Shown here: positions 1 to 6,435 of the stretch, in pieces
Layout: every line of letters starts with the position of its first letter
Position numbering within the stretch: the first letter of the stretch is position 1
Notes under the pieces: generated by a model
Databases searched by the model: none
What the model saw: the letters and a program-made list of their open reading frames with translations, nothing else
Told to the model about the DNA's origin: nothing
From: Deltaproteobacteria bacterium
Lineage (GTDB): Bacteria > Myxococcota_A > Polyangia > Polyangiales > JADJMO01
Reading direction: 5' to 3'
Length of the DNA: 42,281 nucleotides
NCBI GenBank assembly: GCA_016182965.1
Contig: JACPFM010000073.1
Coordinates: forward strand, 1 to 42,281
Translations under genes and position numbers: made by a program

Positions 1-243
1 GGAGTAGGACGAGAACACCACCGAGAGCGTCGCTCGCGCTGCTCGCTCCGATCGTGATGACCGAACGCGGTGATCACGATGGCGCGGAACACGCGATCGC
101 GATCACGCGGAACCGGTGGTCACGATGCCCGAAATGCGCACCCAAGGCCAAGCGCGGCCGAAAGGTCGGCTGAGCGCTATGACCCACTACGACCCACGAT
201 CGCGCAGAAAGACGAAACCCGGGTTTTCACCGAGGGTTCCTGC
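1..243. other. Host intergenic DNA without a supported gene
   Basis: I see no convincing gene here. Open frames exist on both strands but read as Arg/Pro-rich low-complexity protein, as expected from GC-rich noncoding DNA. The stretch holds imperfect repeats of a GGTGATCACGATG-like sequence around 79-91 and 115-127. It lies on the far side of the element from tmRNA, so before insertion it was downstream of the ssrA 3' end. Confidence 0.5.
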
Positions 244-353
244 GTGGAGGCGGCGGGAGTCGACGCCGGACGGCCGGAGTCCAGCAGTGCTGGACGTAGG
301 CCGTTCCGCCGCAGACGACTGCCGCGTGGTGGCTGCTTCAGCACGCCACAAAG
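244..353 (-). repeat. Tandem att-like unit A (remnant of tmRNA 3' end)
   Basis: This 110-bp unit starts with GTGGAGGCGGCGGGAGTCGA (244-263), identical to the first 20 bases of the element's 25-bp att repeat. On the minus strand that is the end of the tmRNA T-arm and acceptor stem. After this core the sequence leaves the tmRNA pattern. It continues with a stretch about 95% identical to unit B next door (one substitution in the core, a one-base indel and few other changes over about 80 bp). It looks like a decayed attachment site left by earlier insertions or by a local duplication; this is inference. Confidence 0.6.
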
Positions 354-469
354 GTGGAGGCGGCGGGAGTTGACGCCGGACGGCCGGAGTCCAGCATGCT
401 GGACGGAGGCCGTTCCGCCGCAGACGACCGCCGAGCAGTTGATGCGCCCGAAGGGCGCACTCAAAAAAG
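354..469 (-). repeat. Tandem att-like unit B (remnant of tmRNA 3' end)
   Basis: This 116-bp unit begins with the same core as unit A with one C-to-T change (354-373). It ends with a hairpin TGCGCCC-GAA-GGGCGCA (about 442-458), then a short A tract directly before the left att repeat at 470. Read on the minus strand, the A tract becomes a T tract between the att core and the hairpin, so this is not a canonical terminator in either direction. Units A, B and the true att core form three copies of the tmRNA tail at 110- to 116-bp spacing. Confidence 0.6.
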
Positions 470-494
470 GTGGAGGCGGCGGGAGTCGAACCCG
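470..494. repeat. Left attachment site, 25-bp core
   Basis: The core is identical base for base to 18246-18270. It matches the distal 3' part of the tmRNA gene (T-arm and acceptor strand). To its left is host DNA with two further partial copies; to its right is the element. Its reading frame (tgg agg cgg cgg gag tcg aac ccg) is the same as that of the integrase at the right copy. Confidence 0.85.
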
Positions 495-785
495 AGCGGG
501 CACGTCGGGCCGCGTGAAACGCCGGTGATCCGCGTCGTGGAGACGCCGGAACCGTCACGCGCCACGACGCAGGAACGCGAGGTTACGCACGCCTCGGACC
601 GCTCCGGACCGCTGGTCCGAGCGCCGGAAGGGGACCTCGCCACCGCCCTCCGAGCCGAGGCCGCCGCCGCCGTGACCGCGGGAGACCTGGACCGAGCACG
701 CCGCCTGCTCGACGCCATCGAGGCGCTCCAGCCGAAGGCGCCGGTGGTCGACCTGGAGGCGGTGCGCGCGAAGCGGCGCGCATGA
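495..785 (+). other. Detached C-terminal coding segment of the integrase
   Basis: These 96 codons plus stop follow the left att core in exactly the frame used by the integrase at the right att core. In the circular form of the element, integrase codons 1-438 would therefore run straight into this segment and give a 534-residue protein. It reads as a plausible protein end: an acidic/Ala helix, then LLDAIEALQ and a final VVDLEAVRAKRRA. In the integrated state it is cut off from the catalytic domain; it could only be made separately, for example from GTG 525 (86 residues). A perfect hairpin lies 21 bases after its stop. A coding role in the excised form is inferred from frame and composition. 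Confidence 0.65.
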
Positions 786-806
786 TGCTGTAGGCTCTCA
801 AGAGAA

Positions 807-836
807 CGGCCGTCGAGGGTGGAAGCTCGACGGCCG
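807..836 (+). terminator. 11-bp perfect hairpin, likely integrase terminator in the circular form
   Basis: CGGCCGTCGAG (807-817) pairs perfectly with CTCGACGGCCG (826-836) around an 8-base loop. No T tract follows. It sits just downstream of the stop of the integrase C-terminal segment (785) and upstream of the next gene (853). It would end integrase transcription in the excised circle, or act as a control element for the gene at 853. Confidence 0.5.
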
Positions 837-852
837 CGAGGACATTCACGGT

Positions 853-1458
853 ATGTCCGACGACGACGATAGCACGCCCCTGCAACGCATCTTCGCTGAG
901 ATGGGTCTCGGCGATGCGCCACCTTGCAAGCCCGTTCGTGACCACGCGCCTCTCACCGAGAGCGAGCGCGAAGCGCTGCGTCTGCGCGCTGATTGGCTTG
1001 TGCACGTTGCGGAGACCTTCGCGCGGCTCGCAGACGAATGTCTCGCCGGAGCGTTCGGCGGAGCGCAGGCGCGAGTACTGCAGTCGGTGATCGACGACGC
1101 GCTCGCTGCGATGCTGTCGCGCGATGCCGATGCACGTCGGTGGCGGCGACGTCTCGCGCTGAACGTGATCGCCATGGCCGCGGACAGCGATGATCCCACA
1201 GCTGTCGAGCGCACCCGTGCGACCCTTGGCCGCTTCTTCCCCGAGATCGCGATGCGGCTCGACGATGCGAAGATCGCGGAAGCGATCGTGGTCTGGCGCC
1301 GAAAAGGGGGACGCCCGCAGGGCGGGGGCAGACGTGGCGGCGACAGCAAGGCCGACCGGCTGTCGCGATTTCTCGAATCTGTTGGGGTCGAAGCGAGCGC
1401 CGCGACCGTGCAGCAGGACCTTCACGCCATCGCGAAGAAACCACCGCATCGCCGATAG
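853..1458 (+). CDS. Hypothetical element protein, possible DNA-binding early protein
   Basis: The 201-residue protein is acidic at the N-terminus (MSDDDDS) and helical through the middle. It has a basic Gly/Arg-rich stretch near residue 155 (KGGRPQGGGRRGG), then a short helical segment that could be a helix-turn-helix (DRLSRFLESVGVEASAATVQQDLHAIAKK). I do not recognise a family. It is the first gene after the left end, preceded by a weak purine-rich ribosome site and the 807-836 hairpin. This position and the basic tail would suit an early regulator, but that is a guess. The overlapping minus-strand frame is Arg-rich and lacks a start signal, so the plus strand was preferred. Confidence 0.6.
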   Translation: MSDDDDSTPLQRIFAEMGLGDAPPCKPVRDHAPLTESEREALRLRADWLVHVAETFARLADECLAGAFGGAQARVLQSVIDDALAAMLSRDADARRWRRRLALNVIAMAADSDDPTAVERTRATLGRFFPEIAMRLDDAKIAEAIVVWRRKGGRPQGGGRRGGDSKADRLSRFLESVGVEASAATVQQDLHAIAKKPPHRR

Positions 1459-1486
1459 AGGGGTTTCGGGCTGCGCGGCGCGCATC

Positions 1487-1678
1487 ATGCGCGTCATGCA
1501 GTCCGATGACCTCGAGCTGATCATTCGACAGGCGGCGGCTGCACTGGGCGTCGACCCGCGCAGCGTGAAGAAGGTGCTCGACGGCGGCCAAGTGCGCGGC
1601 CTGGCTGGTGCGCGCGCGCGACAGGCAGCGGCGCGCGTCCGTTCGATGACCGACGCGACGCCGCGAGCCGTCGCGTGA
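1487..1678 (+). CDS. Small helix-turn-helix-like protein
   Basis: This 63-residue protein begins at ATG 1487 (a second ATG lies three codons on). Residues from about 16 on read AAAALGVDPRSVKKVLDGG, which fits a compact helix-turn-helix with a turn at Gly-Val-Asp. A basic Ala/Arg helix follows. Small proteins of this shape commonly regulate excision or early genes in integrated elements. Its stop overlaps a GTG that could start the next gene, so the two are probably co-transcribed. The family is not certain; the DNA-binding role is inferred from the motif. Confidence 0.55.
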   Translation: MRVMQSDDLELIIRQAAAALGVDPRSVKKVLDGGQVRGLAGARARQAAARVRSMTDATPRAVA

Positions 1679-1743
1679 AGGCCGACGCCCCGCGCGGACC
1701 TTCCATCCGCCGGGGCGTCAAACACCAGGGAGCCCGATCCCCG

Positions 1744-2175
1744 ATGTCACGCCCTACGATGGCCGACCAGGCCAACCGTCGCAAGACGGACATCGAGCTA
1801 CGCGTCGACGGCGTTGTCGTCGCGCGCGCCGAGATTGACCACGCGGCGCTCGGTGCGTGGCTCGCCCGCGCAATCGTCGCACCCGATCTGCCGGTGCGCG
1901 AACGTGACCCGGGCGCGCTCGCTGCGGCGGGGGTGACCGCGCGTTGGTTCGCCGACGAGTGCCGGGCCGGTCGCATTCGCGACGCCGTTCGCACGCCGGG
2001 CGCCGGATGGACCGCGCCGGCGTCGGCGGTCCGAGAGCGGCTCGCAGAGCGTCGTCGGCCACGTCACCGCGCGCAGGCCTCAGCCCCCGTGATCCCGATC
2101 GCGCCTGCGCCCGACGCGTGCGATCTCGACCGTCAGTTGCTCGCGCAGGCTGGACGAGCTCGGAGGGTAGGTTGA
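1744..2175 (+). CDS. Excisionase/MerR-like helix-turn-helix protein
   Basis: From ATG 1744 the product is 143 residues. A GGGAG ribosome site lies about 12 bases upstream. A GTG at 1675, overlapping the previous stop, would add 23 poorly structured residues and is the alternative start. The central part (PGALAAAGVTARWFADECR followed by AGRIRDAVRTPGAGW) resembles the winged helix-turn-helix of excisionase/MerR-type proteins: a helix, the recognition helix WFADECRAG, and a wing carrying the aromatic residue W. Such a protein would bind att or promoter DNA. The tail is Pro/Ala-rich. The fold assignment is moderate; the excisionase role is inferred from context. Confidence 0.5.
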   Translation: MSRPTMADQANRRKTDIELRVDGVVVARAEIDHAALGAWLARAIVAPDLPVRERDPGALAAAGVTARWFADECRAGRIRDAVRTPGAGWTAPASAVRERLAERRRPRHRAQASAPVIPIAPAPDACDLDRQLLAQAGRARRVG

Positions 2176-2378
2176 TGTCCCTGCCGCACGACCTGGTCGA
2201 CGAAATCGATCGCCTGCTGACCGCGTACACACACACGCGCAACGCGTTCTACTTGGCCGAGGCGCGCGTTCGAATCGATGCGGCCGGCGAGCGCCTCGCG
2301 CGCTGCCGGGCCGCCGTCGAGGCCGTCGAGGCGGAGATCGAGCGCGTAGCCCGCGTCGCGCGGGAGTCGCAGCGGTGA
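2175..2378 (+). CDS. Small coiled-coil hypothetical protein
   Basis: The 67-residue protein starts at an ATG overlapping the previous stop by one base. The sequence is almost wholly helical, with a regular Ala/Val/Ile spacing through residues 25-65 (AARVRIDAAGERLARCRAAV-like) that suggests a short coiled coil. It overlaps the next gene by four bases, which places it in the replication operon. No family was recognised. Confidence 0.55.
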   Translation: MSLPHDLVDEIDRLLTAYTHTRNAFYLAEARVRIDAAGERLARCRAAVEAVEAEIERVARVARESQR

Positions 2379-2977
2379 TCGAGCGCGGCTGGTACATCGT
2401 GCCCGGACCCGAGCTGCGGCACCGTCATCGCGGTCTTCGCGACGTGCGCGTCATGCCCGGCGGTCGGGTGATCGTGCGCGATCCTCACCGTCGCCTCGAG
2501 GTCGAGGCCGGGCGCCGGTGGCGCACCTTGCCGGAGGCGACCGAGATCGCGATCGGCCTGGTGCTCGAGCTCGACATGCGCGAGGACGCGCGGCGCGAGA
2601 TCGAGGCCCGCGAGCGCGATCGGCGCCGTGGCTTCAGCCGTGATCGGACGGCCGATCGTGATGAGGTCCGGGAGCTCCGGCACCGCCTCGACGATCCCGC
2701 CCGCGTCGTGCACCTGCTCGGGGTCGACAAGGGCGCGCGCCGGCAACCCCGCGGACTGCTCGTCCGATGTCCGGCGCACGAGGATCGCACCCCGTCGTGC
2801 AGCGTCCGTGTCGGCGCCGACGGCACGATCGCGTGCCGCTGTCACGGGTGTGGATGGACCGGCGACGTCCTCGGCCTGATCGCCGCGGTGCGCGGGCTCG
2901 ATCCGAGGCACGACTTCGCGCGCGTGCTCGAGGAGGCGGCGGACCTCGCGGGCGTCGAGCTCCGGAGGACGGGTTGA
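2375..2977 (+). CDS. CHC2-type zinc-finger protein (primase-like)
   Basis: The 200-residue protein starts at GTG 2375, overlapping the previous gene. The C-terminal third has C132-P-A-H135, the segment EDRTPSCSV, then C156-H-G-C159-GW and GDVLGLI. This is the layout of the CHC2 zinc ribbon of DnaG-type primases, including the conserved TPS and GDV motifs. The N-terminal part is basic and unrecognised. No TOPRIM catalytic domain follows, so on its own it is a template-binding half of a primase, or a regulatory zinc-finger protein. The RepA-like ATPase starts within its stop codon, which supports a joint role in replicating the element. Confidence 0.8.
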   Translation: MIERGWYIVPGPELRHRHRGLRDVRVMPGGRVIVRDPHRRLEVEAGRRWRTLPEATEIAIGLVLELDMREDARREIEARERDRRRGFSRDRTADRDEVRELRHRLDDPARVVHLLGVDKGARRQPRGLLVRCPAHEDRTPSCSVRVGADGTIACRCHGCGWTGDVLGLIAAVRGLDPRHDFARVLEEAADLAGVELRRTG

Positions 2978-4125
2978 TGGCCACGCCCTTCGACGCCGAG
3001 CTCGCCAACTACGAGCAGTCGACCAGCGCTCCGCCCGACGACGACTTCGACGACGCACACGCGCAGTCGCTGCGCGACGCGGAGAACGGGCGCGTGAGCG
3101 GCGTCTACGCTCCGAGCGGGCCCCGATTCGAGGCCGTCGATCTGACGCAGGAGATCCCGCCGACGAACTACCTCGTCGAGACGCTCGATCTCTGCGCAGG
3201 AGCTCCTGCGATGCTCGCGGGGCTCGGGTACGCTGGCAAGACCGTCGCCGCGCAGCAGATGGCGATCGACCTCGTGACGGGCCGTCCGATCTGGGGCGAG
3301 TTCAAGGCGCGCGCCGGCGCGCGCGTGCTTCACATCGACCGCGAGCAGGGCCGCGCCGTCACCGTCAAGCGGTACCAGCGGATCGGGGCCGCCGCGGGCA
3401 TCGACCTCCGCGCCGTCGCCGAGCGTCTGCGCGTGGTGATCCATCCACCGCTCGTGTTCGAGTCGCCGGCGGCCGAGGCCGTTCTCGTGCGCGAGGCCGA
3501 GGGCTTCGATCTCGTGGTGATCGACTCGTGGCGCGCCGCGTGCCCGTCGCTCGACGAAAACAGCAGCGAGGCCCGGGCGCCGCTCGACATGACCGGCCGC
3601 GTCTCGGAGAAGACCGGTGCCGCATTCCTGTGGATCCACCACGCCCGCAAGCCACAGAAGGACGCACCGGGCGGCACCAAGGCCTCGATCCGTGGCTCGG
3701 GCGCGTTCTTCGATGCGTGCTCATCGGTGCTCTGCCTGTCGGCCGACAAGGGCGAGGCGACCTTCGTCGAGCACCAGAAGGCGCGCTCGTCCGGGCGACC
3801 AGCCGCGGACTTCTACCTTGCGATCGAGGACGTCGCAGTCGGCGGCGACAAGCTCGGAGGCCTTCGGGTCGCTCATCGCTCCCTCGACGAGGCTAAGCCG
3901 AGGGCCGAGCCGGGCAAGCTGCACGAGGCCGTGATGCAGCGCATCCGGCACCACCTCGCCAAGCACCCCGACGTCGCCGGCAAGGAGGCGCTGCACGCCC
4001 GGATGGGCGGCAACAAGGGCGAGTTCAACGCCGCCTACAAGGAGCTCTCGGCCACCGGCGAGATCGTCAACCTCGGTACCTACCACGCGCCGCGCTTGCG
4101 GCTGAAAGTAGCGGTGAACTCGTGA
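2977..4125 (+). CDS. RepA-like replicative helicase/ATPase (AAA_25 type)
   Basis: From the ATG overlapping the previous stop (TGATG), the protein has 382 residues. It carries a Walker A motif GLGYAGKT (82-89), a Walker B strand DLVVID (178-183), the HH pair at 221-222 in FLWIHHARK, and a RGSGAFFDACS motif near 239-249. Together these define the RecA-fold AAA_25/RepA hexameric helicase family used by plasmids and phages. The C-terminal part from about residue 310 looks like a winged-helix segment (HEAVMQRIRHHLAKHPDVAGKEALHARMG). It would unwind DNA at the element's origin; the zinc-finger gene upstream and iterons just downstream fit this role. Confidence 0.85.
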   Translation: MATPFDAELANYEQSTSAPPDDDFDDAHAQSLRDAENGRVSGVYAPSGPRFEAVDLTQEIPPTNYLVETLDLCAGAPAMLAGLGYAGKTVAAQQMAIDLVTGRPIWGEFKARAGARVLHIDREQGRAVTVKRYQRIGAAAGIDLRAVAERLRVVIHPPLVFESPAAEAVLVREAEGFDLVVIDSWRAACPSLDENSSEARAPLDMTGRVSEKTGAAFLWIHHARKPQKDAPGGTKASIRGSGAFFDACSSVLCLSADKGEATFVEHQKARSSGRPAADFYLAIEDVAVGGDKLGGLRVAHRSLDEAKPRAEPGKLHEAVMQRIRHHLAKHPDVAGKEALHARMGGNKGEFNAAYKELSATGEIVNLGTYHAPRLRLKVAVNS

Positions 4126-4610
4126 AAACGACCATCTCGACCAATCTCGACCAATCTCGACCAGCGGTCGGGATTCCCGATCTCGACCAAACCGCCCCCC
4201 CCTTTAGGGGCGGTCGAGATCGATTTGGTCGAGATCGAGTCGCCGCGCAGGCGCCCGACTCCGCCCGGAACCCGCCACGGGTGGTCGCCTCGCGCGAGGC
4301 GCACCGGGACGCGCAGGGCCGGTTGGTGCGCGTCGACGTCCTCGAGTACTCGGACGGTGAGCGCGGCGTCCGTCTCGTCGGCCGTGGTGGCGCAGGACCG
4401 CTGGCGTCGGTCGCGATCGCCGCGTGCTCGCTCGAGCAGCTCGTCGACGCCCTGCGCGAAGCGATGCCGCTCGTCGCTGTCCCGTGCCGTTCGGAGGCGG
4501 GTGCGACACCCGCCACGATCGCGCGGTCCGCCGATGTTTCCTGCGCTCGCACGCCGCGCGTGGTCCGAGGCGTGGTCCGGCCGCGCCAGGGAGGCCCCGA
4601 TGCCGCGTGA
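4122..4610 (+). CDS. Hypothetical protein whose start encodes the iteron array
   Basis: The 162-residue frame starts at GTG 4122, overlapping the helicase stop. Its first ~35 codons are made of the repeat array at 4134-4235 and give repetitive peptide (STNLDQSRP...PDLDQ). The rest (residues 45-115) reads as ordinary protein with a beta-rich segment (RLVRVDVLEYSDGERGVRLVG) and a helix (SLEQLVDALREAMP). The last 40 residues are low complexity. The true start may lie downstream of the array. No family was recognised. Confidence 0.5.
   Translation: MKTTISTNLDQSRPAVGIPDLDQTAPPFRGGRDRFGRDRVAAQAPDSARNPPRVVASREAHRDAQGRLVRVDVLEYSDGERGVRLVGRGGAGPLASVAIAACSLEQLVDALREAMPLVAVPCRSEAGATPATIARSADVSCARTPRVVRGVVRPRQGGPDAA
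4134..4235. repeat. Iteron-like array with central hairpin, candidate replication origin or operator
   Basis: ATCTCGACCA occurs perfectly three times in tandem (4134-4143, 4144-4153, 4154-4163) and again at 4180-4189. The inverted form TGGTCGAGAT is at 4226-4235, with a one-mismatch copy at 4211-4220. Between the two orientations an 8-bp perfect stem ACCGCCCC/GGGGCGGT (4191-4198 with 4207-4214) flanks a C/T-rich loop. The array directly follows the RepA-like helicase gene, the classic position of an iteron origin. It could alternatively be a multi-site operator. Confidence 0.7.
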
Positions 4611-4992
4611 CCCGCAGCTCCTCGAGAGCGCTCTGCTCGACGCCTACTTGCGGGCGTTCGAACGCGTGCGCGGCGTGGCTGCCCGCCTGCGCGGCGATGG
4701 CACCGAGCTCGCCGAGCTCGTCCTCGTGGTACGCGACGAGGGCGCCGGCCGGCGTGCCGAAATCGTCGCCGGCCGCCGCTCCGAGGTTCTCGAGCTCCTT
4801 GGCCGTCACGCCGACACGCGGGTGCTCGAAGCCGTGCGCGTCCCGCCGAAGGCGGCCACCGTGGCTGTCGTCGTCGAGCTGCTCGGGGGCGACGTCCGGG
4901 TGCACCACCTCGCGCTGGCGGAGCTGCGGATCGTCGTCCCCACCGCCAACACCAACCCCACCAACACGCGCCCGAGCGGCGCGAGGAGCTGA
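4600..4992 (+). CDS. Hypothetical element protein
   Basis: From ATG 4600, with an AGGGAG ribosome site just upstream and overlapping the previous gene by 11 bases, the product has 130 residues. It starts with a helix (ESALLDAYLRAFERVRGVAARLR), continues with alternating hydrophobic strands (ELVLVVRDEG, TVAVVVELLGGDVRVHHL), and ends in a Thr/Asn-rich tail. It resembles no family I know. Tight packing between neighbours supports it as a real member of the rightward operon. Confidence 0.55.
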   Translation: MPRDPQLLESALLDAYLRAFERVRGVAARLRGDGTELAELVLVVRDEGAGRRAEIVAGRRSEVLELLGRHADTRVLEAVRVPPKAATVAVVVELLGGDVRVHHLALAELRIVVPTANTNPTNTRPSGARS

Positions 4993-4994
4993 TC

Positions 4995-5369
4995 GTGATC
5001 GCCTCTTTCATCCACGCCTACGACGTTCCCGCGGACCCTCACCTGAAGAGGGGGGACCTCGCGTCGGTGATCGCAGCCGGTCTCCGGCTCGAGCTGCTGC
5101 ATGCGAGTCCCCACGTGAACGCCATCGAGTTGAAGAAGACGGGGGATGGCGCATGGCGCGTCACGTTCGAGAGCGAGCTGTCTCCGTCGGAGTGGCGCGC
5201 TTGGCTCGTCGAGCAAGCGAAGTCCGCGCACGAGAACGCAGCGCAGTTCCGCGCGTGCGTTGCCAAGTGCGAAGAGAATACCCAGTTCTTCGAGTGGCTG
5301 CTCCGCAAGGGTTCCTCGCGGATCGGCGTCGGTCCGACCCTCGAAGGCGACGCCAAGGCGGAGGTCTGA
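4995..5369 (+). CDS. Hypothetical element protein
   Basis: The 124-residue protein starts at GTG 4995, two bases after the previous stop. It has a mixed alpha/beta composition with a balanced amino-acid content (SIHAYDV-type start, then LRLELLHASPHVNAIELKK, and a charged helix WLVEQAKSAHENAAQFRACVAKCEE). Compared with the Arg-rich shadow frames around it, this is clearly protein-like. No family or motif was recognised. It lies between the replication and terminase modules. Confidence 0.6.
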   Translation: MIASFIHAYDVPADPHLKRGDLASVIAAGLRLELLHASPHVNAIELKKTGDGAWRVTFESELSPSEWRAWLVEQAKSAHENAAQFRACVAKCEENTQFFEWLLRKGSSRIGVGPTLEGDAKAEV

Positions 5370-5370
5370 C

Positions 5371-5736
5371 ATGCCTACCTTCGAGTCGCCGATCGAGGAG
5401 CGCCGCGCCGAGCTGCGCCGTGCGCTTCCCCCCACCCTGCAGGTCCCCGAGCTCGACGCCTGGACGGGCGACGTCGCCACGACGTACGTGTTGGTCGTCG
5501 CCGTGAAGTCGCGCGCCGCGACGCCCTACATCACCCCGCGGATCCTCGCGCCGCTCTGCGACGCCGACGCGTTCCGTGACGCCCTCATCGCGTACCTGCG
5601 AGCGGGCCACACGAACCCCTGGCCGGCACCCCTGGGCATGTGGAACGGCGGCGTGACCGCGGCGACGGCCGCGGAGCTTGAAGTTTGGGACACGCTCGTC
5701 CACCACGGCGTGGTCGTCGCGGCGGGGGCGGGCTGA
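5371..5736 (+). CDS. Hypothetical element protein
   Basis: The 121-residue product starts at ATG 5371, one base after the previous stop. The sequence contains PEERRAELRRALPP-type helix, a strand TTYVLVVAVKSR and a Trp/Pro-rich segment NPWPAPLGMWNGGVTAATAAELEVW. The final residues are VVVAAGAG. No family was recognised. Its position immediately upstream of the terminase genes suggests a DNA-processing or packaging accessory, but nothing in the sequence proves that. Confidence 0.55.
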   Translation: MPTFESPIEERRAELRRALPPTLQVPELDAWTGDVATTYVLVVAVKSRAATPYITPRILAPLCDADAFRDALIAYLRAGHTNPWPAPLGMWNGGVTAATAAELEVWDTLVHHGVVVAAGAG

Positions 5737-5737
5737 C

Positions 5738-5875
5738 ATGGACTTCGCCGAGACGACGAGCGCGGGCGGCCTCCTGCGCCTCGTCGGGGGGCGCGGCGAC
5801 GCTTGGTCACCGGGGAGGACCAGGCTCGCCGCACCCCCGCTCGGCGGGGGCCACAGGGGGTGCACGTGGCGTTGA
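5738..5875 (+). CDS. Possible 45-residue small protein
   Basis: An ATG one base after the previous stop opens a 45-residue frame (MDFAETTSAGGLLRLVGGRG at the start) that ends 16 bases inside the next gene. The first 20 residues look protein-like, but the rest is Gly/Arg/Pro-rich. It may be real, translationally coupled with its neighbours, or an open stretch before the true start of the small terminase gene. Confidence 0.3.
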   Translation: MDFAETTSAGGLLRLVGGRGDAWSPGRTRLAAPPLGGGHRGCTWR

Positions 5876-6435
5876 GGACCGGTCACGGCAAGGGCGGCGG
5901 GGTGCCTCGCATCGAGGTGCTGCCGGCCGACGAGCTGCCCGCGGGTGTGCCGGCGGGTGCCCGTGGGGATAGCCCGTTGGATCGCGGGGAGGCCGGGAGG
6001 TTCGCCCGCGGCAACGGCTTGGCCCGCGTGGGCGGCAAGGCGAGGGCCGGCAAGACCAGGCTCGCCGACCGGCTCGGGCTCCGTCGGCTCGCAGACGACA
6101 GCCGGTTCGGGCCGTACAAGGCGGCCGCGGTGTCGTTCCGGCGGGCGCAGTGCGCCGAGCTCGCGCGGACGGTCGGCGGGGGCTACTGCGGTCCGGGCCC
6201 GTCGTCGTTCGTGGCGTCGGCGGCGCTGCAGCTCGCGTGGGCGCGCTACCTCAGCGACCTCGCGGCCGAGACTGACAATCCCGATCTCGCGGTGCAGTCG
6301 TCGCGCTTGATGAACGACTCTCGCCAGAACCTCCTCGCGGCGCACGAGCTCGCGGCCAAGGAGGCCGAGGCGCGGAGGAAGGCCGACACGACGGCGCCGC
6401 CGTGGGTGCTTCCGGAGGGAGGGCGCGAGACGTGA
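5860..6435 (+). CDS. Probable terminase small subunit
   Basis: From GTG 5860 (just after a G-rich ribosome site CAGGGGG) the product is 191 residues; a TTG at 5803 is an alternative. It has a conserved-looking N-terminal stretch (GEAGRFARGNGLARVGGKARA) and a helical core (FGPYKAAAVSFRRAQCAELARTVGG, ALQLAWARYLSDLAAETDNPDLAVQ), then a helix of RQNLLAAHELAAKEAEARR type. Position directly upstream of and overlapping the large terminase gene by four bases, together with size and helical content, makes it the likely small subunit that recognises packaging DNA. The assignment rests on context more than on motifs. Confidence 0.6.
   Translation: MHVALRTGHGKGGGVPRIEVLPADELPAGVPAGARGDSPLDRGEAGRFARGNGLARVGGKARAGKTRLADRLGLRRLADDSRFGPYKAAAVSFRRAQCAELARTVGGGYCGPGPSSFVASAALQLAWARYLSDLAAETDNPDLAVQSSRLMNDSRQNLLAAHELAAKEAEARRKADTTAPPWVLPEGGRET

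Noticed and set aside
440..470. Hairpin with A tract as the original ssrA terminator
   Set aside because: The stem is good, but the run of T on the tmRNA strand comes before the stem rather than after it, so it does not fit an intrinsic terminator in either direction.
244..494. Tandem repeats as a CRISPR array
   Set aside because: There are only three units. The repeated part extends well beyond a repeat length, the spacing is 110-116 bp, no cas genes lie nearby, and the shared core is the tmRNA 3' end.
583..1725. Long minus-strand open frame of 380 codons opposite the first element gene
   Set aside because: The translation is Arg/Pro-rich and low-complexity, has no ribosome site, and the plus-strand frames here start and stop in a compact operon. 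In GC-rich DNA antisense frames stay open by chance.
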